A DNA stretch of 64,000 nucleotides from positions 1,116,001 to 1,180,000 of the forward strand of contig NC_031673.1 of the NCBI RefSeq assembly GCF_001640025.1, read 5' to 3'. Within the stretch, counting starts at the first letter, position 1; every line of letters starts with the position of its first letter. Below the pieces are notes generated by a model that was not told the origin of the DNA, did not search any database, and was given only the letters and a program-made list of their open reading frames with translations. The position numbers were made by a program, and so were the translations under genes. Source of the stretch: Sugiyamaella lignohabitans (Eukaryota; Ascomycota; Dipodascomycetes; Dipodascales; Trichomonascaceae). Shown here one piece after another: positions 19,478 to 29,795 of this stretch.

Positions 19478-20000
19478 TGATAACGCAGGGAACGGGAACG
19501 ATCCTTATCGATAAAGTTGACCCTGAGATTAACAATTTAACTCATAGTATTCTTCTGTACGAGATACATCCATTTTGTTTATCTTGGATGGATAAAGATA
19601 TGAGTGGGAAAATTCTACTCATGGTGTAGATATCAATAGGTCGCTCTCTTTCAACTGCCCGCACGAACCCACAAACATGGATCTTACCTTGAGTGCCTCG
19701 CGGTACCATTATATTACAAGTGATAGTTCTTTTGTATCTATTATTTTAACTATGTTACGATTGGTCTCGTATATCGAAAGCTTCTTAAAATCTGGCAGCT
19801 ATTCTACCTTTTAGCGCCTGTGAAGTGCACTTGAGAACAGCAGTCGTAATAGAATATAAAGGCCATATTGTCGAAGTCACTACTGGAATATGATGTGAAT
19901 CTAAAGTTTAAAAAGCGATGTTATAAAGCAAATAATATTTGATATAGGCCCCTTCATGAGCTCTAAATAGCTTATAGGACATACCGTCAAGTCGGAAACA

Positions 20001-20080
20001 TCACGTGACTATCATGTGAAGCCTGATAACAATCCAGTAGTGAAGCTTGGGTGCGTATCGCGAATGAGGTTTACTATATA
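20001..20080 (+). promoter_or_regulatory. SCP1-like gene promoter: E-box and TATA
   Basis: TCACGTGA (20001-20008) is a perfect CACGTG E-box of the Cbf1/Pho4 type. TATATAAT begins at 20075, 37 bases before the ATG, so the leader must be short. Confidence 0.45.
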
Positions 20081-20111
20081 ATACTGGCATCATATAACAA
20101 GAACACGACTA

Positions 20112-22135
20112 ATGTCTGACATCTCTGACTCGTCTCACCATGGGAAGTATGATCCTGCAAGCGCTGTCGAAGTTAAGCAATGGATTGAGGATGTAACTGG
20201 TGAAGAGTTGCCATCTGACAATCTTATATCTGATCTTAGAGACGGTGTTGCGTTGTGTAAACTAGTGAATATAATATTACCAGGAAGTGCAAAGTACAAG
20301 TCATCGTCTATGCCATTTGTGAAAGTGAGTTCATTATTAAAAATACAAAGTTGCCAGCAAGTTCAAGGGCGATTGGTGGTCATCTCCTTTATAGGGGGAC
20401 TAACGTTATTTAGATGGAGAACATAGCCGCTTTTCTTAAAGCAGCAGAAGTAATTGGAGTACCACACCACGAGCTATTCGAAACAGTGGACTTGTACGAG
20501 GAGAGCAATCCAGCACAGGTGCTTATAACTCTTAGATCATTGAGTAGGCATGCTCATTCAAAAAACCCATCTGTACCAGTACTCGGCCCTAAATTACAAT
20601 CTCCCTCCACAAAACGAAAGGACTTTAATCCCGTGAATATACCGGCCTGGAATACTCGTCAATACGGTTCATTAGAGGGTGCGAGTCAAGGTACAGAAGG
20701 TGTGATATTTGGTGGTACAAGGAATATAATTGCACAGCAGAGCAAACCTGCGCCACCTCCTCCAAATATTGTGGTTAATCGAAATGCTAACAGATCCGAA
20801 ACAACAAAAATTGAAGTCAAGGTGCCTCCTAAGCCGGGTCCGAAGCCAGTTGGACTGTCGTTCAAGAGTGGTGGAGGTAGTAATTCCAGACTAGGGACGG
20901 CTCCTCGTGGTCCTCGAGCTTTTGGGTCAAGTGCATCAACACGGGCTTCGGTTTTTGGGGAAGACGAGGAAGATACAACCGATACTCCTGTTTCATTTTC
21001 AGGTAAGCATAGAACCGTGTCTTTTGAGGAACGCAAAAGGGTAAATGCTGAACTGGCCGCTCATGGAGCGAAACAACAGTCAGGCACAGACCCTGAAAGC
21101 TTGGATCCAAGTACGTACGCGTATGATGAAGTGTACGATACAATACAGGCTCTAAGGCAACAAACAAATGAGTCTGAGAAAGACAAAGGAGAAAGGAAGG
21201 TGAGTAGACTTCAGACTACGAGCTGACCTCTCCGCTGTGACTATATTGGGAAAAGAGGTCAGATTTTCTAATTGCGTCTCGGAAGGACAGTTGTTATTTA
21301 TTCTATGGAGAAGATTTACTAACTTTTGACAGGCTAGATATATAGAAAAGCTGCTTGAATCCAAGAAGGTGCGAGACCAGGATCGACTTAGAGCAAGGGA
21401 TGTGCAACTCAAACGGGATCGGGCAGCTGAGGGAGACGAATTTGCTGATAGAGAGAGATTTGTGACCTCTGCTTATAAGAAGCAACAAGAACAGCTAAGG
21501 CTAATGGAGGAAGAGGAACAGAAACGAGATGGTAAGTTTTTTAATAACACCGAAAGTTGTACCATTATCTAACATTTCAAGCGGAGGACAACAAGAAACG
21601 AGAGATGAGGTCATTTTACAAGTCCGTATTGGAAGAAGAAGATAGGCGCAATGAAGCTATAATTGAGGCTACAAAATCTGTGGCTACTGTGGATAGTGAT
21701 AAAATTAAGAATGTTGACAATGGGGAAGAGAATGCTTTATTAACAAAGGCGGAAAAGATCAATAAAGAAGTAGGATATCAGAAGGTTCAAATTAATGATA
21801 GTGGTGAATTAGTGGACGACCGGCAGCTGCTTAGTGCTGGTTTGAACGTTGTAAAAAAGAGACCGGTTGATAATACTAAAAGCACAAACTCTGGTAGATC
21901 TATCAGTATAAGCGACACAAAAAAGCCAGCAACATATCGCAAAGACCGGCGGAGAGAGACTGAATTAATAGAACGACAACTACTAGCACAAGAGAAGCGA
22001 AAGAGACAAGAGATTGAAAGTTCCAAGGAGCGCATCATTTCCCAGGTCAAGTCTAGAAAAACAGATGATTCAATATCTCAAGCTCGCGAGAGATATCTTG
22101 CACGAAAAAAGGCAAATCAAAATACTACTGATTAA
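20112..22135 (+). CDS. Calponin/transgelin Scp1 fused to an NSRP1-like (DUF2040) protein, four exons
   Basis: Exons 20112-20324, 20414-21199, 21333-21531 and 21582-22135 give 583 residues. All introns have GTGAGT or GTAAGT donors, CTAAC branch sites at 20399, 21317 and 21569, and AG acceptors, and frame is kept throughout. Residues 15-130 are a calponin-homology domain with SSMPFVK|MENIAAFL across intron 1, and YGSLEGASQGTEGVIFG matches the end of yeast Scp1, an actin-bundling cortical patch protein. The same exon then runs without a stop or Met through a Pro-rich linker into an NSRP1/CCDC55-like part: PSTYAYDEVYD, ARYIEKLLES, EGDEFADRERFVTSAYKK, then a charged coiled coil. NSRP1 proteins are splicing-associated nuclear factors. 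I know these only as separate proteins, so this is a true fusion, or one locus giving two products by alternative splicing. Confidence 0.8.
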
Positions 22136-22304
22136 TTCCCTCTTGTACTATAAGTAAATTCTGAATAATGAGAACTCATAATTTTTACTCGAATGTAGGG
22201 TCTACTAGGCTCTCAGCCTCGAACTACCTATTGAACTTCTAGTTTTTTTATCGAAATCATCAATCATTAATAAATAGATGTATATAAATAAATAAATAAA
22301 AGTT

Positions 22305-25300
22305 CTAGTATTCACGATATTCAGAACGAGTTGGCAGTACAAAATCTCCGTTATCGAAGAAGATGGTCGAGTTATCAAAAACTTTTGACGACTCAGGGAA
22401 TTTGAAAGGAGACACAGACGAAGTGCGAATGGGTAAATGCTCTGGTACAGCCTCATCCAAGTCCGTAGATGTATCGTTTTCAATGATATTCTCGCAGGTT
22501 CCTTCAGAAGTTTCATTGATATTTGCAGAGAGAGTATCTTTGGACTTTGATGTCTTCTTGTGTTTGGAAGAGTCTTTCGCAGTAGCAGTCTTTTTACCTG
22601 ACGTAGAGGAATCACCGGGTTTCTTTCTGTTCACAGTCGATTTAGGTTTAGAGCTACGTTTTGGTGGATCTTTTGTTTCATTGTTAGCTTGATCACTTGC
22701 AACCTTTGATACGGAGTCATCTGCACCTGAATCACGTTTGGCATTCACTCTTCTTGGGCGCTTCAAGCTTTTGTTTTTAACACTCTGAACAATGCTTTGA
22801 AACTTGTCCTTTTCACAAGTAATCTGGGCCGCTAAATACTCCGTCATATTCGGTTCAGCCATTGAAAGGTCCCGCAACACAGGAATACGTTCTTTGTAGT
22901 CAGAAGTAGCATAGCTTGGATTTTCTGATCCGGAATCGCCAGCTAGGTCAGAACATATTTTTAGCAGGTCAACAATACTTATAGCTTCACCATGTGGAAT
23001 TGCTTCGGGGTGGGAGGGAGTTACACAATCAAGGTCGACTTCTTTGCGCAGTACATGATCAATATCAATCAGAGAAAAAAATGCAACCGACTGAGGAACA
23101 TTATCAATGCCCAATTGTTGGCAAAACATTGCTCTCGTCCACAAATTGCTAATTTGTAAAGCCAATGCTGCTCGGTACTTATCTTCTTCCTTGACGAGGT
23201 ATCGAATCTCATCATGGACAGTTATAACCAACCTCGCCTCAATATTAAACTTGGAGATAAGGTAATCCATTGACGCAATCAGCAGATGTAGATAATCAAC
23301 ACCTGATGATTGAATGGTCCAATTAATCCGTGACGTGAGGAAATTTGACTTGCGAAGATTCTGTTTCATCAAAGCCTGTGTAACAGAAGCTCCCAAAACA
23401 GGAGTTCTTGGCACATCCTGTTCGGCCATTTCCTCAAGACGATTGAACACAATACTTTCACTACCCCCTCTCCAGAATCTATTTGCTTTAAAAGCATTAG
23501 ATCTAGCCTTCTTACCTTTAGTGGCATCGTAGAGTTTAGTAGCAGCCTCTTCTGCTTCTTTATCCGTGATGAGCGGGTTGAACTGTTTGAGAAGTTGAAT
23601 GGCAAACTTGAGACCAGCTCCGTAAATTCTACCATAGTTGAACACCTTGGCTTCATTACGGGAGATACCTAAGATATTGGCCGTTCTAGAATGCAAATCT
23701 GTGCCGTCATTTTTATTCCCTTCAAGGGTCATCCATCCAAGAGCAGTACCTCCATGAATTCCAAAGAGCGAGTCACCAATAACGCTTGCTATCCATAACT
23801 CTTCCGAGTCAACATCTGCCCCCACAAATTTATATCCAGCAGGCGCTTTAACCATTGCCTTGAGTTCAGATCCTATCCGAGACTTTTTGGCATTGCTAGC
23901 TGTCAGCCACAAGTCCTCTACTGCTCTTCTTGTGACAGTGCCCATAGGGATAATCTTGGGAATAATCATGCCAAACTTAGAGTCACCAGTTTCAGCATTG
24001 GATATACCCATATCAGTATCTTCGTCATAAATTGGCATTTGCCGAGATATGCGTTCTCGACTTGAAATCCAGTAGGTGCATTGGGAGTTGAGCTCTACTG
24101 CAGATTTAGCGTATTCAAATTGCGAGCTCAGAACTCCTCTGTCAAAATACGACACGTACTGCTTGGCCATAGGATTAGTGCAGCGAGCTGCTTGGCCGTC
24201 GTTGTGTGGTATCTTGAAGTAGATAGACCTTTTACTAATACCAAGCTTTTCAAGTTCTTCTTTACTAAGGCTAGTCATATCACAGCGTGTGTAATTGAGT
24301 TTAGTATACTTGGCAGTCTCTTTACCACCCTTCACTTTGAATATCCATCCAAAACTATCAACCCAAAACAACGGATGTTCATCCCACTGTAATCGCAGCA
24401 GTAATGGAGCAACTCTGGTCCGTAGTGAGATGTTCATAGGAGAGGCAGCTGTCGGGTATAAATCTTTGTACCATTGAGGCATTCCAGGCAATTTTTGATT
24501 TTTGGCCGGCCGACTTGGCTCACCTTTCTTTTTGCCCTTTACCATTTTTATTGGTTTTATAGTCCAATCCAGTTGAGATAGCCATGGATCTTTTAGAATA
24601 TTATCACCTACTACAGTCCTGGTACCGTCTTCTGCTTCTGATAGCATAGCTACTGCGTCATCTGCCAATTTCTTTAATCGGTTGTAAATTTCCAATTGAA
24701 CTTCTTGATATTGTTTCTCAGCCCCCTCGACAAACTGTTCCCATTCCTGATTAATGGGAAGGAAACACGAAGACAAGTGTCGCAAAGCTCCAAAGCTCAC
24801 AGGATGATTGCAAACTTCAAGAAAGTTAGGCAATACTTTTTGGAAGACCTTGTAAGTAACATCTACGTCGGTGGCGCAATACTCCATCAGATCTCCAAAC
24901 ATGTCGACCACTCCCCGACGATCTAGTGTTCCAAAATAGTCTCTAGTCGTTTTGTCCATCTTGATATTACAGTGCAACATCGCAACATCAGCTAAATTAT
25001 TAAGTGCACTATGAGTAAACCATGGGTTTTCTTCTAAATCGCATGATAGACTTTGTTCATCAGGTAGCTCATTAGCATTGCCCATTCGATCTTTTGAAGA
25101 AGCAGCAAACTCATCTACTGCTTTAGTGCCCTCATCAGTCTGCTCGCCATTCTTTTTCTTCTTATTCATCTTCATCCATGCAGGACGTTGCCGAGAACAC
25201 ATTCCGTTGACAGCGATATGTAGCGACATTGTATCCAAAAAGAAACTCTTTGAACTTGTAATGTGATACTCATCTTTGACTCTTTTTCTATCATACCCAA

Positions 25301-26152
25301 CATTATGGCCCACAACCAGTTTTTGTTTTTCTCTTGTCCCTAGTGGTACCAATTGTCGGGGGTTCTCTGTTTCTTCAAGCAGCCAAGGTGATACCCATCC
25401 ATACCAAGCCTTTTCAGAAGCGGCCACAGCCAATACTGGAAAATCTGAAATTTTATATAGTACCTCGGTGTCAAAAACAAGGGCAGAATCATCTGGATAT
25501 GGTACTGATTTAGTGCTTCCATCAGGATCATACCGTGTCCACCCAGACTTCCTGATCCATGTTTCTGGACTAGGCATTGTCGGTAATCCATTTCGTACAA
25601 AATTTGTTGCCATAGTCAAATATGGCTCTGACATGTGTCTGCCAATGTGATGAAAATGCTCGTCTAAATCTTTACCAATAAGCTCGGGAACTGGGAACTT
25701 GATCAATTCTGAAATGCTGGTCTTCTTGCCCAGTAAGTTATTAAGTGCTAGATGCTCCTTGGCCTGTTCTATCCTATCTACATCAGGTAGAATCTGTGGT
25801 TTGGTTCCAAAAACCCTACTTCGCATCTCTGGGGAAATATGTTGGATACCAACGGGATTGATAGTTGACTTCGGATCTATTATGTTAGACATAATCGAAT
25901 ATCTCTAAATGATCTGGTCATTTTTCATGACTTATCAGCTAAGACCCATCTCTAATGAACATTATCCAATAGTCAATAGCTCAATACGATAGTTTCTCCA
26001 ATTTTTCCAAACTTACCAGCTACAGTCGCCTGCTCAAGAATAACAGCCTTTTTACGAGATGCCAGACCCGACCCGAGTCGCACTCGAACCAGCAGCGCCT
26101 TCGCCGTCGTTCCCAGGCGAACCTGTCTGAACGGCGAAGCTAATGATAACAT
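22305..26152 (-). CDS. MIP1: Mitochondrial DNA polymerase gamma, two exons
   Basis: The catalytic subunit of mitochondrial DNA polymerase (family A). Exon 1 (26152-26017) encodes a 45-residue Arg/Lys-rich presequence with no acidic residue before position 40 (MLSLASPFRQVRLGTTAKAL). The intron is 26016-25877 (GTAAGT, branch TCTAAC, acceptor TAG). Exon 2 (25876-22305) continues as DPKSTINPVGIQ, as in yeast Mip1. The product is 1235 residues. Exonuclease motifs: VFDTEV (near 181), VVGHNVGYDR, YCATDVDVT. Polymerase motif A VGADVDSEELWIAS, motif B RNEAKVFNYGRIYGAG, motif C TVHDEIR (HDE near 933). The C-terminal extension of about 190 residues is Lys/Ser-rich, as in other yeast enzymes. An in-frame ATG at 25892, inside the intron, would give a shorter protein with no presequence if the intron were retained. 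It is convergent with the SCP1-like gene (170 bases). Confidence 0.95.
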
Positions 26153-26698
26153 TTATCAGGTTTTTGCAACTAACCTGGAATTTCCAGATTCTCCGGGGTC
26201 CAGGTTTCAATATCCTCTGTAGAAAGATCCCAAAACTCGGTAAATAGTTTAATTCCAGATCTGCTGTTTTGCTACTAAAAGATAAGATGCAACTGTCTAT
26301 CTGCACCGAAATAAATTGCCTAATTAGGTCTTCATCATATTTATCACATATTTATAGGTAGGGTAATATGAGGATGAAAACATACGATATGGGAATGAAT
26401 CTTTTTCGAGGAACCCAGAGAAGTTTGTTTTCGCTATTCAGAGATAATACTATTCAAGATGAAACAAATGGGATATTGTTTAAAATAATTAAATGTGTTG
26501 TAAATGCCAAAAAAAGTTTGAACAGCTCGGTCCTAAGTATAATGAAGATAGACAACATCATTTCCTGAGTTGGATAATACCGCTGTGGCGGGAAATAACA
26601 ACACTGAACCGCGTGAGCAGTAGCCGACTTACATAGTACCTTGGCAGGCATGTTGAAGTGTCGGGTACACTTGATTATAGCGAAGCTAATGGCATGTA
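26153..26698. other. Divergent promoter region MIP1/KXD1
   Basis: 546 bases between two divergent starts. It is AT-rich and I see no gene or clear TATA; it must serve both genes. Confidence 0.5.
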
Positions 26699-27340
26699 AT
26701 GTCAGACTCTGGGGCCAATGATCTGTTGGAAGCTCTAGCAAAAGATACAAATCCAGATGCTGTGCAGAGTACATCTTCTCGAAGACAGTTACGACGACGA
26801 AACTCCTTGACAGCTGCAACTGACTTTACCTCGTCGCATTTGGGGGCCGAGTCCTCGTCAGAACGGCCATTGGCACTCATACATGGGTCTTCTTCAACAT
26901 CTGAAGCAAGCAAATTAGATGATCCTTCCGTTGCTGAATATCCTGAAAGTTATTTAAATGCAGCAGATGAAGTTAGCTCATTGTCATCCTTTATAGGTTC
27001 AGACGAATCATCGAGCGACTCCGAGCTATCTCCGGTTCAGCTCTTGAGTGATCTGATGACAAATGTATTTGATCCATCTTCTCTAGACCGAGTAGTAGTA
27101 CTCCAGGCACAATCATCAGGTATGGTTCATGCAAAAACCCGTGAAGTACAACAACTTCACCTACAAGCTACAGCCCGTCTTGAAGAGATCAAACAAACAT
27201 TTTCCCAAGATCTTAAAGCTGCTAAGCAACTAGTGAAAGATCTCGAATGGACACAACGAAGACTGGCAGCTGCTATCAAGAAAGCAAAAGTGGTATATCC
27301 TATAGAGTACGCACAGGCAGTAGAAAAGATCAAACCTTAA
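26699..27340 (+). CDS. KXD1: KxDL-motif protein, BLOC-1 subunit Kxd1
   Basis: A 213-residue protein with a disordered Ser-rich N-terminal half and a helical C-terminal half (about residues 120-210). The end DLKAAKQLVKDLEWTQRRL followed by KKAKVVYP matches the KxDL family pattern (K-x-D-L then KKKLxxxYP). Yeast Kxd1 is a subunit of the BLOC-1 complex on endosomes, which helps control Rab5/Vps21. The ATG directly follows a GTA and there is no upstream in-frame extension. It lies divergent from MIP1 and convergent with OXR1. Confidence is moderate because the family is short and weakly conserved. Confidence 0.7.
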   Translation: MSDSGANDLLEALAKDTNPDAVQSTSSRRQLRRRNSLTAATDFTSSHLGAESSSERPLALIHGSSSTSEASKLDDPSVAEYPESYLNAADEVSSLSSFIGSDESSSDSELSPVQLLSDLMTNVFDPSSLDRVVVLQAQSSGMVHAKTREVQQLHLQATARLEEIKQTFSQDLKAAKQLVKDLEWTQRRLAAAIKKAKVVYPIEYAQAVEKIKP

Positions 27341-27661
27341 GGCCATCCCTTCTCCGGCCCAGATCAAAACATTAGACTAGTTCTCCTTCTTGTACTTCGA
27401 ACCTGTCCCTAGGAGCTGGGTCTAAGTCCCAATGTCCACTGGTATATTCGGTGCCATAAGTTGGACTCTGAGCCAGTTGGCGGAATTCTATCGTTGTATA
27501 CATGATTCCCATCTGTGATTGATTAAATGTCAGTCTAATTATTTATTATTAAGTTATTATCAGCCAATCGTAGAAAAGTCGTCTTATAAGCTAAACTTAA
27601 ACGGCGTCTCACAACCTTGTTTGACAAGTTTGACCAGTCTAGGCCATCGAAGAGAAACTTA
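27341..27661. other. Intergenic between convergent KXD1 and OXR1
   Basis: 321 bases of shared 3' flank; no gene or clear repeat seen. Confidence 0.6.
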
Positions 27662-28726
27662 TCAAGAGGGCCCGATGCACCAAACTTCAAGTGCTACAAC
27701 ATAAAAATTCGGCTCCGAGCTGAGCACTTCGTTCCCAAATGTGGTTGTGCGACTGGAAACGCCATGCTCGAGATTATCGTCTAGCCACAAGCCATAATGT
27801 CCGTCACCACCGCCCATAGACAAGAAATTCGGTGCACAGAATATGACAAAGTCATTGACTCCTGTGTAAGGAAATGCTTGGAATCGTATATCTCCATTGG
27901 GAAGCCTGCTTGTTTTCCATAGAAAACACTCACCATTACCGTAGAATCGTCGCGATTCAGTGGTATGGAAGTATTCGTTAGCATAGGCACCGAAAATATC
28001 ACCCTTTTTATCTTTGACTACTAATAAATAACCGGGTCGTTTCTGAGGTTTAGGAACGACATTCGAATATAACGTGTGGAGTGATGCGCCATGCTGTTCT
28101 AGGCTATATGACAACTTCCAGGTGGAGTACAATTGAAGTCGTTCTGGTAATAAGTCACGCAATTCGGTACTAAGCGACTCGGTCATTAGCCGGCTCTTTG
28201 TGTTCTCATTATATCCAATCAGCGTCACTGGATCCAGAGGTGGGAGCTCAAATTCAATGGACTGTGGCCTTTCTGGTGGTCTGGCTGGGGAACTGTTTTG
28301 TTTGGCAGCTCGACTCGGCTCCATGGTGTGGCGCCGCGTGAACCTCCATCCAGAATGCTTTCCACCCTCTTCCGACCCATCTGTCGTGTTATCTTGAGGA
28401 TTGTCTCCTGATTTTTCAGAAGATTCTGGGAATGTGTGATGACGTGAGGTGCTGTTTATACTACCACCATGCTCCAGATGACCATGTTGATGAGTGTCAT
28501 CATCTGTGGAATGCAATTCTTTTTCTTGCAAATTATTTGCATCATCCCCACCCTTTACTTTCAAATGTGTATCAGAAACATCAATATCTTTCTCAAATTC
28601 ATCATCATTCGGGCCCTTCACCGTATTGTCACGGCCGGTCGATTCGGGATCCTCTGAAGCATTGTTTTCATCGTGACTACCCCAGCTGAATGGATTGAAG
28701 CTGAGTCTCCTCTTCGGATCAGGCAT
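27662..28726 (-). CDS. OXR1: TLDc-domain protein Oxr1
   Basis: A 354-residue protein. The first 150 residues are disordered and charged, with HG and HH runs. A TLDc domain fills residues 155-354: LLPERLQLYSTWKLSYSLEQ, GASLHTLYSNV, GYLLVVKDKKGDIFGAYANE, FLWKTSR, FCAPNFLSMGGGDGHYGLWL and VVALEVWCIG at the end. Yeast Oxr1 protects from oxidative damage and drives disassembly of the V-ATPase. A V-ATPase proteolipid gene (VMA11) lies elsewhere in this window but is not linked. Start at the first ATG. Sure of the family. Confidence 0.92.
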   Translation of the reverse strand: MPDPKRRLSFNPFSWGSHDENNASEDPESTGRDNTVKGPNDDEFEKDIDVSDTHLKVKGGDDANNLQEKELHSTDDDTHQHGHLEHGGSINSTSRHHTFPESSEKSGDNPQDNTTDGSEEGGKHSGWRFTRRHTMEPSRAAKQNSSPARPPERPQSIEFELPPLDPVTLIGYNENTKSRLMTESLSTELRDLLPERLQLYSTWKLSYSLEQHGASLHTLYSNVVPKPQKRPGYLLVVKDKKGDIFGAYANEYFHTTESRRFYGNGECFLWKTSRLPNGDIRFQAFPYTGVNDFVIFCAPNFLSMGGGDGHYGLWLDDNLEHGVSSRTTTFGNEVLSSEPNFYVVALEVWCIGPS

Positions 28727-29587
28727 TTTCGGCTTTTATTTATTGCTTGTTAATAGTAGATTCTTTACAAAACAAGAGTTTTGAACAGTGAGCAATGCTT
28801 TGACTTTTTATGTTTTTGACGCCTCGTCCAAGCAATGGAGTCGGCAGTTGCCACCTTTCGATTTCACCTAGGCTCTTAGCTCAATGAATTTTTTTCAAAT
28901 ATGACCATTCACCGAGATATTTCACTACAAATAGTACCGACTTCAGACGAGACTTATCACCGCTTCTTTGATCGAATAATATTTTTTTAGAATCACAAGA
29001 TATACTGTTGCATTAGGGTTACATATAAGTTATAATTACCCCGGATAAAGAAGAATGCGATGCACATGTGCAACGGTGCGGCGACGTGTTCGTAGTCCGT
29101 TCACGAGCCAGTCGATAGACTTATAAATAGCCAGCGAAGAAAAAACCCATTGATACGAGTGTTACAATTTAGAACTAGTATGTGGCTTCAGTTACGGATA
29201 TTTCCAAAAATGCGTGTGCGGAGTCTCCTCTCAGGTTCTCATTGTTCCTTATTTATGGGCTGCTTTCCTTCCCATCTGCCAACAGCTAATAGTAGTGCCA
29301 ATTGGCGGCTTTATTTTAATTTACTAAGGGTCTACAGGGATCTCAACTATTAGATTCAATCCATTTTCGGTCTGGACATTGCTTATTTATCGGTCATATA
29401 GGGACATGATTTTCAGGAACGAGTCGAAGTATCAGGTCATCTCATGCTCTTCTGCTGTGTGAAGATAAGAAGACACTGCAGATCATTGCGTCGAGGATAC
29501 CTCTGAGCCACAGTGTTTCAAGGTCTAAGGTATTTTAGAAGGGTGAGACCATGGCGAGACAATTTCAAATACTGTTTGTGGAGTCAT
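28727..29587. other. Intergenic between OXR1 start and permease 3' end
   Basis: A TATAAATA box lies at 29122-29129, followed by an open frame of 57 codons from an ATG near 29180 that resembles nothing I know. OXR1 needs its promoter here too. I do not support a gene. Confidence 0.4.
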
Positions 29588-29742
29588 TGCCTCCGGCGGC
29601 TGGGCTCCGCCCAGACCTGGTTGTGCTCGCTCCGCGAGCTAGCGGTTCGATAACTAAAACGTCTAGGAATGAGATCCCCAGGCCCAAGAAGCTCGCGAAG
29701 CGAGCACAACCAGGACTGGGCGGAGCCCAGCCGCCGGAGGCA
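29588..29742. repeat. GC double-hairpin element, intact inverted dimer (element 7)
   Basis: The left arm (29588-29639) and right arm (29690-29742) are reverse complements over about 50 bases, separated by about 50 bases of ordinary sequence. Both arms carry the shortened stem 1 CTGGG-CTCCG-CCCAG, one pair less than elsewhere, with both sides of the stem changed together. Stem 2 is GCTCGC-TCC-GCGAGC (left) and GCTCGC-GAA-GCGAGC (right). It lies 54 bases after the stop of the permease gene. Confidence 0.9.
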
Positions 29743-29795
29743 ACCACAGGCCAAGAAACGGTTATTCATCTCATTACAGCTAGAAAACAACTTTT

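Larger units (their letters stand above)
19120..20000. other. Intergenic between tRNA-Arg and the SCP1-like gene
   Basis: No open frame or RNA gene that I can support. It contains the 23-bp perfect palindrome at 19455-19477. Confidence 0.6.

Noticed and set aside
26040..26150. tRNA-like GGTTCGAGTGC on the minus strand
   Set aside because: No cloverleaf can be formed, and the sequence is the MIP1 presequence exon.
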